Notes under the pieces: generated by a model
Told to the model about the DNA's origin: nothing
Seen by the model: only the letters and a program-made list of their open reading frames with translations
Databases searched by the model: none
DNA from: Ktedonosporobacter rubrisoli
Lineage (GTDB): Bacteria > Chloroflexota > Ktedonobacteria > Ktedonobacterales > Ktedonobacteraceae
DNA length: 64,000 nucleotides
NCBI RefSeq assembly: GCF_004208415.1
Contig: NZ_CP035758.1
Location: 3,658,001 to 3,722,000, forward strand
Direction: 5' to 3'
Position numbers and translations under genes: made by a program
Part shown: positions 9,773 through 18,385 of the stretch, in pieces
Layout of the letters: every line of letters begins with the position of its first letter
Numbering within the stretch: position 1 is the stretch's first letter

Positions 9773-10657
9773 CTACAGTGGTGTATATGTAACCTGCGGC
9801 TGCGCACGTAGATAGCTCACATATTGCTGTAAGATTCCCAGGACTAGCTCTTGCTCGCGCTCTCCAGCCCATGAAATCTCCTGAATCAGACTAGCTAGTT
9901 TGAAAGCAAATTGAAATTGTGAATCTTCCGACTCAATATGGTCAACGAATGCTTTTGCTCGCTGCAGAAAGCTCTTCTTTTGATCCTCAGCATTCAGATT
10001 TAGCGATTGCACAATTTCTGTAAACAATGAAAGCAGGTGCTCGTAAGCTCGCGATTGTTCTATTGCAATAGCAGCCTGATAAGCAAATACGCTCAGGAGA
10101 TGGATATCATCATTGGTGAAAGAGGAGGTCCCTTGTTTATCTAGTAATTCAAGGACCCCAATGATATGATCGTGATAGTAGAGAGGAACACATAAAATGC
10201 TTTGTGGTTTATAACCAACGGCATTAGCGACATCTGAGGCCTGCAATGGGCTATTTTCAGCATCAGTGATGCTCATTGGCTGACCGCTAATTGCCACCAG
10301 GCCAGCGATGCCATGCCCCAGAGGAACACGCAGCTTTGCAACCTCTGCAGCTTTGACCCCGATTGCAACCTCAAAGATGAGATCCTGAGCTACAGGATCT
10401 ATAAGAAAAAGGGAACCCGCCTGCGCGGAGATCGCCTGCGCTGCTGTTTGCACAATGACTTCGAGCAGGCGTCGATGTGTAGAAGGAGATGCAACGGCTC
10501 TAGTTGTTGTTGCCAATATATATGCATCATGCAGATCAACGGCAAAATTATTCTCGTCAAGCTGCCGTTGTAGAGTTGCGATCTGTTGCTGTTGCTGCTC
10601 AATCATCCTTCGAGCCTTCACCAGTTCATCTTGTTGATCGACCGGTTCTTTATCCAC
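9773..10657 (-). CDS. GAF-domain protein
   Basis: A 294-residue protein with a short coiled-coil N-terminus (KARRMIEQQQQQIATLQRQL) and one GAF domain at about residues 60-200 (AISAQAGSLFLIDP, then LGHGIAGLVAISGQ and SILCVPLYYHDHIIGVLELL), followed by a helical tail. No kinase, cyclase or HTH output is attached, so it must act through a partner. It starts with GTG. Its first 15 or so residues closely resemble those of the neighbouring FAD oxidase (shared pattern MDK-E/D-x-V-x-Q-x-DELV-x-A), including the upstream Shine-Dalgarno region, although the two proteins are otherwise unrelated. The ligand is unknown. Confidence 0.88.
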   Translation of the reverse strand: MDKEPVDQQDELVKARRMIEQQQQQIATLQRQLDENNFAVDLHDAYILATTTRAVASPSTHRRLLEVIVQTAAQAISAQAGSLFLIDPVAQDLIFEVAIGVKAAEVAKLRVPLGHGIAGLVAISGQPMSITDAENSPLQASDVANAVGYKPQSILCVPLYYHDHIIGVLELLDKQGTSSFTNDDIHLLSVFAYQAAIAIEQSRAYEHLLSLFTEIVQSLNLNAEDQKKSFLQRAKAFVDHIESEDSQFQFAFKLASLIQEISWAGEREQELVLGILQQYVSYLRAQPQVTYTPL

Positions 10658-10781
10658 TGATTAGTCTCCTTTCTACTCAGAGATCAATAGATGCAGTTTA
10701 CAGATTCAGCTCTGCCTGTTTGCTGACAACCAATGAATAATTATGACAATAGAGATGTGCGTAGAAGTCCCTCCAACGGCG

Positions 10782-12239
10782 TCATTGCTGAAAGATGCCC
10801 GGACCCGGTGTGAGTATACAGTCAGGATCGAACAGATTCTTCATCTGCATGAACGTATCCCACTGCGCTCCATAGTGCTTTTTCCAATCCTGCGCTGATA
10901 GCTCAAGCATCCCAATGGGATAGCGGGTTCCCCCCAGGGCACAGCAGCGCTCAAAAAAGGTGCGATTATATACCATTGAGTTCGCCAGAGCCTCACGCGT
11001 GGTATCAGTGCGCAAAAGATCAATCAGAAAAAAAGTCTCAGTTGCCGGGAGGCGCAAAAGCTGCCTGCGAAAACGGCTGGCGTTGAGAGGGGTAAGAATA
11101 CTCGTAAAGCCGGTCCTGAGTGGTGATACGCTCTTGAGTGCCTCGTGAATATAGTTAGTCACAGTCGAAGTCGGGACGAACACATCAAACCAGCTATGGT
11201 AGTTTGTGTCATTCTCGTTGTGAGGCACTGTCCAATCGGCAATGCTTCTAACGTAATCGATGCTTCGCATATCGTGAATGCATTCTCTTCCCCGCAGATA
11301 GTGCAGATCCCTCAATAGAAAATCATTCTCAATCTGATCTACAGGAGGGGTATAGGATTTAATTGCGTTTAACATATATACCCACATCCCCCCAGGATTA
11401 GCATCCACATAGGCCAGTATGATGAGCATGCTATCGAAGCGCTCGTCATCTCTATGAAGCAACGACTCAGCCTCCTGGATGAGCGAGGCTAGAGTAGGGT
11501 AAAAGAGCTGAAAGACGCGAACACGCGTTTTTGCTGGAATCAGCCGCAGCGTTGCCCTGGCAATGATAGCACATTGTCCAAGGCCAGCCAGCGTGGCTTC
11601 AAACAGATCTGGCTGATGATCCGGAGAACATATCTCTAGCTTACCAGCGCCTGTGACTACCTGCAGTTCAAGCACATTATCAACGACAGCTCCATAGCGC
11701 TGGCTACCAGGGCCAAATCCTCCTACCGAGAGCACTCCGCCAATCGAGAGTCCAGGATAGTTAGGATAAACTGGGGGAAGCAAGCCATGTTCTATCGTTG
11801 CTCGTAACAGATCCTGCCAGAGCACGCCAGCTTCGACCTCTACTCTATCAGAGTGAATAGCACAGATGTTCCTGAGTGAGCTAGTATCAACCACGATCCC
11901 ATCTTTGACTTGTGCCTGACCATACATGGAATGGCCTTGACCACGTGGGGCAATCTGTAGCTGATGTTGGCGAGCAAATTGAACAATACGAATGAGGTCT
12001 TCAAATGATCCTGGTTTCAGAACAGCAATTGGCGAGTTATGAATACTATGCCCAAAATCATAGGCAGCTCTCTGGCATTCAGCCTCCAGTGTGGAAAACG
12101 TGCCGTCAAAAGCCGGTATTGGCGTATGAGGTGGCAGAAGCCTTCGCTGGGCAGCTAATGAATCTCTCGATCGCCGCTTTTCCGCATTCACCTGAGCATG
12201 TACCAATTCGTCATGTTGACCAACCAGGTCTTTATCCAT
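10782..12239 (-). CDS. FAD-linked oxidoreductase, cytokinin-dehydrogenase-like
   Basis: A PCMH-type flavoprotein of about 485 residues. The start is set at the ATG 12239, preceded by GGAGAC, rather than the longer frame. The FAD domain has IAPRGQGHSMYGQAQ, where the GHS histidine is the usual covalent FAD site, then YPGLSIGGVLSVGGFGPGSQ and TLAGLGQCAIIARATL. The C-terminus FDPDCILTPGPGIF matches the end of cytokinin dehydrogenases. These enzymes oxidise amines or alcohols with oxygen or another acceptor. Its position between synthetase and GAF protein in operon I makes it a candidate tailoring enzyme for the peptide. The N-terminal 15 residues match those of the GAF protein next door. Confidence 0.9.
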   Translation of the reverse strand: MDKDLVGQHDELVHAQVNAEKRRSRDSLAAQRRLLPPHTPIPAFDGTFSTLEAECQRAAYDFGHSIHNSPIAVLKPGSFEDLIRIVQFARQHQLQIAPRGQGHSMYGQAQVKDGIVVDTSSLRNICAIHSDRVEVEAGVLWQDLLRATIEHGLLPPVYPNYPGLSIGGVLSVGGFGPGSQRYGAVVDNVLELQVVTGAGKLEICSPDHQPDLFEATLAGLGQCAIIARATLRLIPAKTRVRVFQLFYPTLASLIQEAESLLHRDDERFDSMLIILAYVDANPGGMWVYMLNAIKSYTPPVDQIENDFLLRDLHYLRGRECIHDMRSIDYVRSIADWTVPHNENDTNYHSWFDVFVPTSTVTNYIHEALKSVSPLRTGFTSILTPLNASRFRRQLLRLPATETFFLIDLLRTDTTREALANSMVYNRTFFERCCALGGTRYPIGMLELSAQDWKKHYGAQWDTFMQMKNLFDPDCILTPGPGIFQQ

Positions 12240-12323
12240 TGATAAGTCTCCACATCCATTCAAAAGTAACGCTTCTAGCTTTATATCAATTACCCCTATT
12301 CGCTCGTTCCTGGCAAAAATTTG

Positions 12324-12926
12324 CTAGAATAGGCGAGAAATGCTAGCCTCTAGTGATTTATTTAACGATCCCAATCGTAGTAGTGTGGCGGCTATACCTG
12401 CGTATCCGAGCAGGAAACCAGGGGAGATCATTGCTGGTCCCTCATCAGAAAGCCAGAGACGCATGCCATCCTCCTCCGTAGCATATGCCTCCAGAATACG
12501 TGCAAAGGTACAAGCAGCTTGCAACCATTCCTCATTTCCGGTCAACTTATAAAGATCCAGAAATAACTCAATATTGCCTGACAATCCGTGACAGCGTGAA
12601 GGTCCAGCCCAGCGCGTGCCTTCTGCTACGGCCTTGCCGGCCTTACAAGCTATTTCAATAGCTGACGGTAGCACTTTCTGCTGTGCTGCATGCAGTAGAA
12701 AACTGGCAATGCCAGCGCTGCCATGGCACCAGAACGCCGCATTCAAATCTCCACCTACATTTCTTTCCCATCCCACTCCTTGCTGCTCATGTCCCATAGG
12801 GCGAGCTCGGCGCAATAACCAGCCGCCTACTCGTTGTACAGCTTTGAGAAATCTAATCTGCCCACTTGCTTGATAGAGGTCAAGCAAGGCATCAGCAATG
12901 CCCGCCATTCCATGAGCATACCCCAA
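12324..12926 (-). pseudogene. Lanthipeptide cyclase (LanC) domain, C-terminal fragment of broken synthetase I
   Basis: The C-terminal half of a LanC-like cyclase domain. It shows the zinc-site motifs of active cyclases: a Cys in AFWCHGSAGIAS and a Cys-His pair in SRCHGLSGNIELF. Opening residues GYAHGMAGIADALLDLY line up with GYAHGVAGVADALLDLY in the intact synthetase at 25131-27878. Upstream in the same frame the sequence continues as GILWSGGENVYLGYAHG, so the true join with the preceding fragment is a frameshift near 12955-12970, not a start codon at 12926. It could in theory be made as a separate protein, but no good ribosome-binding site was found. Confidence 0.85.
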
Positions 12927-13381
12927 ATATACATTCTCCCCGCCGCTCCATAATATCCCGCGGAAATTTTCCAGCCCATTCCTCCATCCTCTATATCTTC
13001 AGCTTGCTCTAGCAGGGTACATCCTGCCTGTAGGGCTGCTTGTAGATGATAGGATCTTGCAGTAGCCTGCCAGAGCCAAATGTGATATTTCAATCGCCCG
13101 GCTGTTCCGTGCATAAGATCAGGGAGATCATAGGGACAAGTCGCTATAAGTTGACCTTGCTTTTCGGCAGCGGAGATGAGAACCTGATCCTCTAGAAGCT
13201 GTCCAGCCCGCAGAAGTGCAATCCCCACGCCCGCCTCCCCCGAATACAAGCCAGGTAGGATGGGCCCGCCAAGGCGCTCTGACTGCATCAACCAATAAGC
13301 TCCATCTCGCAATGTGGAGCGTAGAGATGAGGTATTCTGCTGTGTAACAAATTCGGCCAGGGTCAGCAATACGCCTGCCAT
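12827..13381 (-). pseudogene. Lanthipeptide cyclase (LanC) domain, N-terminal fragment of broken synthetase I
   Basis: First half of the LanC domain of synthetase I, read in a different frame from the pieces on either side. GPILPGLYSGEAGVGIALLR and LMHGTAGRLKYHIWLW align with the intact paralogue (LPGLYVGESGVGAALLRAGQ and LFNGTAGRLRFHLLLW). Reading upstream of the ATG at 13381, the frame continues without a stop as KPAPGSKIILRNLSQGMAG, which matches the intact protein and meets the kinase frame near 13435-13445. After WKIS near 12960 the frame is lost and the last 40 or so residues are nonsense. So this is an internal piece of a disrupted gene. Confidence 0.85.
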
Positions 13382-13428
13382 CCCTTGGCTAAGATTGCGT
13401 AAGATGATCTTACTTCCAGGCGCCGGCT

Positions 13429-15042
13429 TTAGCTGTGCCCAAAGAGGCCCTTGCCCCGGCGCGCAGTCTGAACTACTACTTGTAAGGTCTCACCCAATTC
13501 GCAAGCATAGCTATAATAAGAATCGAGTTCATTAGCAGGTACCTTATCCAAGGTATGTATTATCGAGATTGGAGAAGAATCTTGTACCATCTGCAGCTCT
13601 GCAACAATCTTTTGCATGCAGGTAAAGCGATCTTGTGGCCGTGGGGCCAGACAGCGAGAGATAATTTGACAGAGTGTATCGGGTAGATTTGGATTCAACA
13701 CTGTCAGAGGTCGCTTGAGTAATGCCACCTCGTGAGGAGCCTCCGCTGGTTCCACACCCGTAGCAAGAAGATAGAGTAAAGCCCCAAAGCTGTAGATATC
13801 ATCAGCTATAGAAGCAGGCTCATTTGTGTTTTGTTGCGGTGACGAATAGCCACGAGTTCCTCCATAAAACTGGGGGTCAGAGGATGCCAGATCATAGGAA
13901 ATGCCGAAGTCGATTAAACGCAAAAAGCTGTCAGGCGTAACGATTATATTGGCTGATTTAAGATCACGATAAATAATACCTGCTTGATGAAGTTTATCAA
14001 GCATGAAGGCTAGCTCTCGGGCCCAGGAAATCAGAAGCCCTAAGGGCAGATGCTCGGCCTTATGCGACTGATTTTTAATGTAGTCCTTCAGTAGTGTACC
14101 TTCGATATAATCCATAGCGAGCCACAGGTCGTCATCCTGCTTGAAAAGCGCATATGTTTTGGGCACAGACAGAACTGTTTCCAGTCTGCTCAGTATATGG
14201 GCTTCATGTCGTAATATATCATGTGCATCACGGTGATAACGATCCAATAGCGCATCGCGCCGCGCTCGCTTGAGCACACATCGCCTGGCCAATTGCAGAT
14301 CAACAGCCTCATAAATAATACTTTGCGCCGATTGATGAAGCGGGGCTATGGGAAGAAAACGATCTTGCAGCAGTATAGGATGAGAGGTGGAAGCTCCAGC
14401 GAAGCCAGCTGTCAGAAATGGATTCTTTACGCCTACAGGCTCATGATAAGTTAGTGCACGTCGATCTTCAATGAGCTCGCCAGGAGAAGTTGCAATGACA
14501 GCGCGCGGCCTTCCTTCCCTATCAGCAATCAGCTGTTCTGAAAAACTTCCATAGCGATAATAGATCAGGCTACCGGGACGTAGAGCAAGGTCAGAGGGAA
14601 TAGCAGGGCCACGCAATCCACGAGTTACCTCATCCAGCCTGACAGCAAGGCGAATACATTGTTCATCATCGGAGGGATAGATAGTGATAAACTTGCCTAT
14701 CTGGCTCAAGCCAGCTCTCCCTTGATTAAGGTCTGCCAGACGGCTCAAAGAAGATGCAACCTTGAAACGCGTTGGCTCGGCTAGTAAAACCGCTAAAGCC
14801 TGGCGCAGGACACTCTCGGCACAGGGAATAGCAGCAGATACATGAAGTTTCCAGCCTTGAAGGCGTCTCACTGCTTGCTGATGTGCCACACCGATCCAGA
14901 TCTGACCGAACTCTTCTTCAACCCGCCAGCCAAGTTCTAGCATCTCTTTACAAGAGCACATTTCACCAATGATATGAGGAATGGGATCTGCCTCAGAAGA
15001 TAACATCGATCTGTTAACGGCGGCAAGTAATTCGTTCTTCAT
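13429..15042 (-). CDS. Lanthipeptide synthetase I, lyase and kinase domains (class IV LanL-like, cyclase frameshifted off)
   Basis: The first 537 residues of a LanL-type synthetase. The N-terminal part (about 1-210) matches the lyase region of the intact paralogue, with FKVASSLSRLADLNQGRAGL, IGKFITIYPSDDEQCIRLAV and LRPGSLIYYRYGSF. A Ser/Thr kinase domain follows (about 235-510): lysine in RRCVLKRARR, catalytic loop IIYRDLKSANIIV, metal site LRLIDFGISYDL. This pair phosphorylates Ser/Thr in the precursor and eliminates phosphate to give dehydro residues. The frame ends in a TAA at 13429, after which the LanC domain continues in other frames. If expressed, it would be a dehydratase without its own cyclase; the intact enzyme at 25131 could supply that in trans. 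It lies directly downstream of precursor A. Confidence 0.9.
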   Translation of the reverse strand: MKNELLAAVNRSMLSSEADPIPHIIGEMCSCKEMLELGWRVEEEFGQIWIGVAHQQAVRRLQGWKLHVSAAIPCAESVLRQALAVLLAEPTRFKVASSLSRLADLNQGRAGLSQIGKFITIYPSDDEQCIRLAVRLDEVTRGLRGPAIPSDLALRPGSLIYYRYGSFSEQLIADREGRPRAVIATSPGELIEDRRALTYHEPVGVKNPFLTAGFAGASTSHPILLQDRFLPIAPLHQSAQSIIYEAVDLQLARRCVLKRARRDALLDRYHRDAHDILRHEAHILSRLETVLSVPKTYALFKQDDDLWLAMDYIEGTLLKDYIKNQSHKAEHLPLGLLISWARELAFMLDKLHQAGIIYRDLKSANIIVTPDSFLRLIDFGISYDLASSDPQFYGGTRGYSSPQQNTNEPASIADDIYSFGALLYLLATGVEPAEAPHEVALLKRPLTVLNPNLPDTLCQIISRCLAPRPQDRFTCMQKIVAELQMVQDSSPISIIHTLDKVPANELDSYYSYACELGETLQVVVQTARRGKGLFGHS

Positions 15043-15155
15043 AGCCAGGCTCTTTCGTCACTCCTCAGACTCGCCATTCCAATTGTGAGTTCGATCAGGC
15101 AAGCAGCCTGATCAAAGAAGATCAAGCTGCCCTGATTGAGTAATTTGGGAGGATA

Positions 15156-15380
15156 TCAGACACAGCCCCAACTATCAAACCACTGAGGTTTCGCCGCATA
15201 GCCACTCACCTCTGCCTGGTTCGACTCGGCTTCGATTGCACGGATTTCCTTGCTCAAGCCAGAAGCTTCCAGCGCTCCCTCTGGATCATTGGAAACCTGG
15301 TCACGGAACTGAGGATCTTCGACGATTTTGTCCACAATACGCTTAGTAAGCTCTTTACGTTTCGCTTCAAGATCAGCCAT
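15156..15380 (-). CDS. Lanthipeptide precursor A
   Basis: A 74-residue precursor peptide. The start is ATG 15380 (MADLEAKRKE), with AGAGAGGT eight bases upstream. The leader has the NHLP/Nif11-like pattern DPQFRDQVSNDPEGALEASG and ends in AEVSGY; the short tail AAKPQWFDSWGCV is the presumed core, with one Ser and one Cys in S-W-G-C, enough for a single lanthionine ring. The amino acid sequence is identical to precursor B 214 bases away. The same leader pattern ends in DVAGY and EVTGY in the other two precursor-like genes of the window. The next gene on the strand is synthetase I. The precursor call is inferred from leader pattern, size and position; the cleavage site is not proven. Confidence 0.85.
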   Translation of the reverse strand: MADLEAKRKELTKRIVDKIVEDPQFRDQVSNDPEGALEASGLSKEIRAIEAESNQAEVSGYAAKPQWFDSWGCV

Positions 15381-15487
15381 TTCAATAACCTCTCTTTTAC
15401 TAATGCGATTAATTATAGCCTGGTCTACAGCCAGACCAGATGTCATGAAGCTAGTAGCCCTGATATCTCTACTAGATCTTTAGGGAT

Positions 15488-15571
15488 CTAGCCACGGAAC
15501 TGAGGATCTTCGACGATTTTGTCCACAATACGCTTGGTAAGCTCTTTGCGTTTCGCTTCAAGGTCAGCTAT
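15488..15571 (-). pseudogene. Truncated third copy of the precursor gene
   Basis: Between precursors A and B, the minus strand again encodes the leader start, ADLEAKRKELTKRIVDKI and on to VEDPQFR, nearly base for base like the two full copies. The start codon is changed (ATA in place of ATG) and the frame hits a TAG right after the QFR-G, so no leader end and no core remain. It is a relic of a tandem array of precursor genes, cut short by deletion or recombination. Confidence 0.85.
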
Positions 15572-15593
15572 TAAGCATCTCATCTTGCTTACA

Positions 15594-15818
15594 TTAGACA
15601 CAGCCCCAACTATCAAACCACTGAGGTTTCGCCGCATAGCCACTCACCTCTGCCTGGTTCGACTCGGCTTCGATTGCACGGATTTCCTTGCTCAAGCCAG
15701 AAGCTTCCAGCGCTCCCTCTGGATCATTGGAAACCTGGTCACGGAACTGAGGATCTTCGACGATTTTGTCCACAATACGCTTAGTAAGCTCTTTGCGTTT
15801 CGCTTCAAGGTCAGCCAT
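15594..15818 (-). CDS. Lanthipeptide precursor B, identical to A
   Basis: A 74-residue peptide identical in sequence to precursor A, including the core AAKPQWFDSWGCV. ATG at 15818 is preceded by a strong Shine-Dalgarno (TAAGGAGG), better than that of copy A, and ends with TAA rather than TGA. It is the first gene of operon I: a TTGACA/TATATC promoter on the same strand lies at 15931-15959. The longer open frame that reaches 15959 would run through the promoter and is not used. Two identical copies with a relic between them point to recent tandem duplication, raising the dose of one substrate. Confidence 0.87.
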   Translation of the reverse strand: MADLEAKRKELTKRIVDKIVEDPQFRDQVSNDPEGALEASGLSKEIRAIEAESNQAEVSGYAAKPQWFDSWGCV

Positions 15819-15930
15819 CAGGAACCTCCTTAGAGTGGTAATACCAATCAGGCAACAAATGGAAGTAAGTATGTCCAATAAGTTATCAGCAGTTCTCATC
15901 AGTTTTTTAAACTTATTAGAACTAGTAGAA

Positions 15931-15959
15931 GATATACCAGATAAAATTAGCTTTGTCAA
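15931..15959 (-). promoter_or_regulatory. Sigma-70-type promoter for precursor operon I
   Basis: On the minus strand TTGACA (15959-15954), a 17-base spacer and TATATC (15936-15931) lie about 110 bases before the precursor B start. The -35 box is perfect and the spacing ideal. It is the only good promoter seen upstream of operon I. Confidence 0.65.
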
Positions 15960-16055
15960 CAGTTATTACTTGTACCACAAATTCGTTATATGTATTTTAA
16001 TTTTACTAAAGATAATCCTAGCTAGTTAATGTTTATCCAAGAAAATGGACAGTTA

Positions 16056-16084
16056 TTGACATATTTAGATGGTTCGTATATAGT
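16056..16084 (+). promoter_or_regulatory. Sigma-70-type promoter for the unknown paralogue pair
   Basis: TTGACA (16056-16061), a 17-base spacer and TATAGT (16079-16084), about 95 bases before the ATG at 16178. The surrounding bases GTTATTGACATATTT and AGTGATA recur at the promoter before the cyclase gene at 28628, which suggests common control. Confidence 0.65.
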
Positions 16085-16177
16085 GATATAGGGAAACTGG
16101 CCTGATAGGAAAGCAAAGTTGGGTGCAAGATCGAATTAATGTATCGTTGCTATTCTAGTAATGATTGGAGATAAAAG

Positions 16178-17233
16178 ATGCACACGCAGGCCGCTTATAT
16201 TCAATCTCTACGACAGCATATCCCATCACATATCGTCTCTGAGGAGGCGTTCGAGCGCATTTATGCACTTACATCTCATTTTCCTGCCAGTCTTGCTGAC
16301 CGATTATTTGATTTTGAAATATATCTACGCGAAACTCGGGTCGATTTCGCCTGGCAATTCCGAGCGCTTGATGAAAATTGGCAGTTGTTATCTCAGGTGA
16401 GCAGCAGATTTGCTCATCCTATCTGGCAAAAGATTTCCAGCTTTTCTTCCCAATGGGGTGATCGGACTTCTCTCTTGCACTCAGATACAGATAATATCTG
16501 GCTTGCCTTCGATCTCGCTGAGCCGGGCGCTACAATGCCTGTTCCAAGCCTCTTCTATTGCTCCATCTCTGTGATGAAGCCATCTCCAGATCCGTCCACA
16601 ACCATTAAATTACTTGCAAGCATTTTCAGGTCTCCTGAAGAAGCTGATCTCCTGGCCAATAGTGCTGCCCGCTGCATTCAGTCTCTTCCAGGACAAGCTC
16701 AGATCAATCAAGTGGGCTTCGGACTGCTACGCAATGCTGATGCCCTTCGTCTTCAGATTGTTAATTTCTCTCCTCAGGAAATTCCAGTTTATTTAAAGAC
16801 AATCGGCTGGAACTATGCAACCGAGCCGCTCCTTCCCTTCCTCGAACAGTTTGCGATTGGCGATCTGCTAAGCTTAATGATCGATGTTTCTACAAATATG
16901 CAGGCAAAAATCTCCCTTGAATGCATTCTAGAAAAACAAGACAGCCGCTGGCAAATGGTGCTCGACTACTTGATTAGGCGAGAATTATGCTCGCCTGAAA
17001 AACGCGACTTTCTTGTCCATCTCCCTAGCGTGAAGCTATGCCAGGTGGACCGGCGAGTAAGCCTGACCAGGCAAGCCCTCTCTCATATCAAAGTCAGCTA
17101 CAACCCTCAACAAATATCGGCCCCGTTTGAGGCAAAAGCCTACTTATCCTACTATCCGGGCTGGTATTTGGAATCAGCAGACGACAATGACGGGAAGACT
17201 ACGCAAACTGCCTTGCATATGAAGACTTCGTAG
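16178..17233 (+). CDS. Unknown protein, paralogue of next gene, lanthipeptide locus
   Basis: A 351-residue soluble protein that I do not recognise. GGAGATAAAAG precedes the ATG. It is homologous along its whole length to the protein at 17309 (shared blocks: SEEAFERI-like start, VGFGL, LRLQIVNF, IGW-x-x-x-TEPL, SLMID-x-ST, DSRWQ, KRDFLV, SHIKV-x-YNP, EAKAYLSYYP). Features are alternating strands and helices, a conserved basic/Tyr-rich C-terminus (EAKAYLSYYPGW) and no membrane segments. The conserved Arg/Lys and Tyr strands loosely recall ABBA-type prenyltransferases, and an isopentenyl diphosphate isomerase sits in operon II, but I cannot demonstrate that relation. It begins the plus-strand unit that faces away from operon I. 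Confidence 0.8.
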   Translation: MHTQAAYIQSLRQHIPSHIVSEEAFERIYALTSHFPASLADRLFDFEIYLRETRVDFAWQFRALDENWQLLSQVSSRFAHPIWQKISSFSSQWGDRTSLLHSDTDNIWLAFDLAEPGATMPVPSLFYCSISVMKPSPDPSTTIKLLASIFRSPEEADLLANSAARCIQSLPGQAQINQVGFGLLRNADALRLQIVNFSPQEIPVYLKTIGWNYATEPLLPFLEQFAIGDLLSLMIDVSTNMQAKISLECILEKQDSRWQMVLDYLIRRELCSPEKRDFLVHLPSVKLCQVDRRVSLTRQALSHIKVSYNPQQISAPFEAKAYLSYYPGWYLESADDNDGKTTQTALHMKTS

Positions 17234-17308
17234 CGGATTTTACCTTGCTTCGTTGCCTCTTAGCATGAAGTGTTTACAGTCAATTCTTGCATAACTGGAG
17301 AAAAAAGC

Positions 17309-18334
17309 ATGCTCACGCTGGCTAATTATACCCAAACCCTACGTCCTCACATTCCTCTACACAGTGCCTCTCAGGAGGCATTTGAGCGCATCCTTACTCT
17401 TACATCCTATTTTCCTGCCAGCCTGGCTAACCACCTGTTTGTTATTGAGCTACACCTGCGCGAAGACGAGACCTCGGTCGATTCGTTTGTGTATTTTCCT
17501 AATGGCAATGTTCCGTTACTCCCTGTTGGTGCCACTGACCCTGGTCACTCCTGGCTGACTCATCCTGACTGGCAAAAATTATATAATTTCTTTGCTGTCT
17601 GGCGCGATCCTGCTTCGCTCTTATATGAAAAGACTGATCAGGCCTGGCTTTCCTTTGATCTTAATCAGCCAGTTCCTGCTGTACCTGTACCAGGAGTATT
17701 CTACTGCTCTACCCATCCAAAGGCCGATATCATGCCAACTGTAGCCTTGCTGACCTCTATCTTCAGCACACCAGAGGAGGTAGCGCTCATGAATGATACC
17801 TTTGTCCGCTGCCTTACGCTTATCCCAGAACCTGCCCGTCTCAATCACGTGGGATTTGGACTTCAACGTTTCTGTGGTAGCATGCGGCTCCAGATTGTCA
17901 ACTTCCCACCTTACCTGATTCCTGCCTATCTAGAGGCAATTGGTTGGCCCTACTCCACGGAACCTCTCCAACCAATTCTTAAGCAGTTCTCAATAGGAGA
18001 TATTCCAAGCTTGATGATCGATATCTCCACCTCGATCCACCCCAGGATCGGCCTTGAATGCGCCTTGAGAGGATATGATAGTCGCTGGCAAAAATTGCTC
18101 GACTTTCTGATTGAGCAAGAGTTATGTCAGCCAGACAAACGGGATTTCTTAGTTACAAGTCCAGGCTTAAAGCTGTGCCAGATGGGAGATCAGGTGAGCT
18201 TGACCAGACAACGCCTCTCCCACGTCAAGGTAGGCTACAACCCTGAACAAGAAGGGGCGCCTTTTGAAGCAAAGGCGTATCTTGCATATTATCCTGTCTG
18301 GCTCTCTCTACCCGAAATTGAAGTAGGAGGATAA
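17309..18334 (+). CDS. Unknown protein, second paralogue of the pair
   Basis: A 341-residue protein starting at ATG 17309, chosen because GGAGAAAAAAGC lies directly before it; the longer frame lacks a ribosome-binding site. It resembles the preceding protein throughout (AFERILTLTSYFPASLANHL against AFERIYALTSHFPASLADRL; LMIDISTSIHPRIGLECALR; SHVKVGYNPEQEGAPFEAKA). Hence the pair arose by gene duplication and both copies have been kept, which suggests either two substrates or a heterodimer. Family and reaction are unknown. It is followed within about 50 bases by the CPBP membrane protease, which fits one transcript. Confidence 0.8.
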   Translation: MLTLANYTQTLRPHIPLHSASQEAFERILTLTSYFPASLANHLFVIELHLREDETSVDSFVYFPNGNVPLLPVGATDPGHSWLTHPDWQKLYNFFAVWRDPASLLYEKTDQAWLSFDLNQPVPAVPVPGVFYCSTHPKADIMPTVALLTSIFSTPEEVALMNDTFVRCLTLIPEPARLNHVGFGLQRFCGSMRLQIVNFPPYLIPAYLEAIGWPYSTEPLQPILKQFSIGDIPSLMIDISTSIHPRIGLECALRGYDSRWQKLLDFLIEQELCQPDKRDFLVTSPGLKLCQMGDQVSLTRQRLSHVKVGYNPEQEGAPFEAKAYLAYYPVWLSLPEIEVGG

Positions 18335-18385
18335 TGGAGCGTATTTCGTGGCCTCAGAATTACTTACCTTTTTAGGAGAGATAAT

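Noticed and set aside
15519..15833. Plus-strand frames opposite the precursor genes
   Set aside because: Mirror frames of the repeated precursor copies; no start signal and no homologue recognised.
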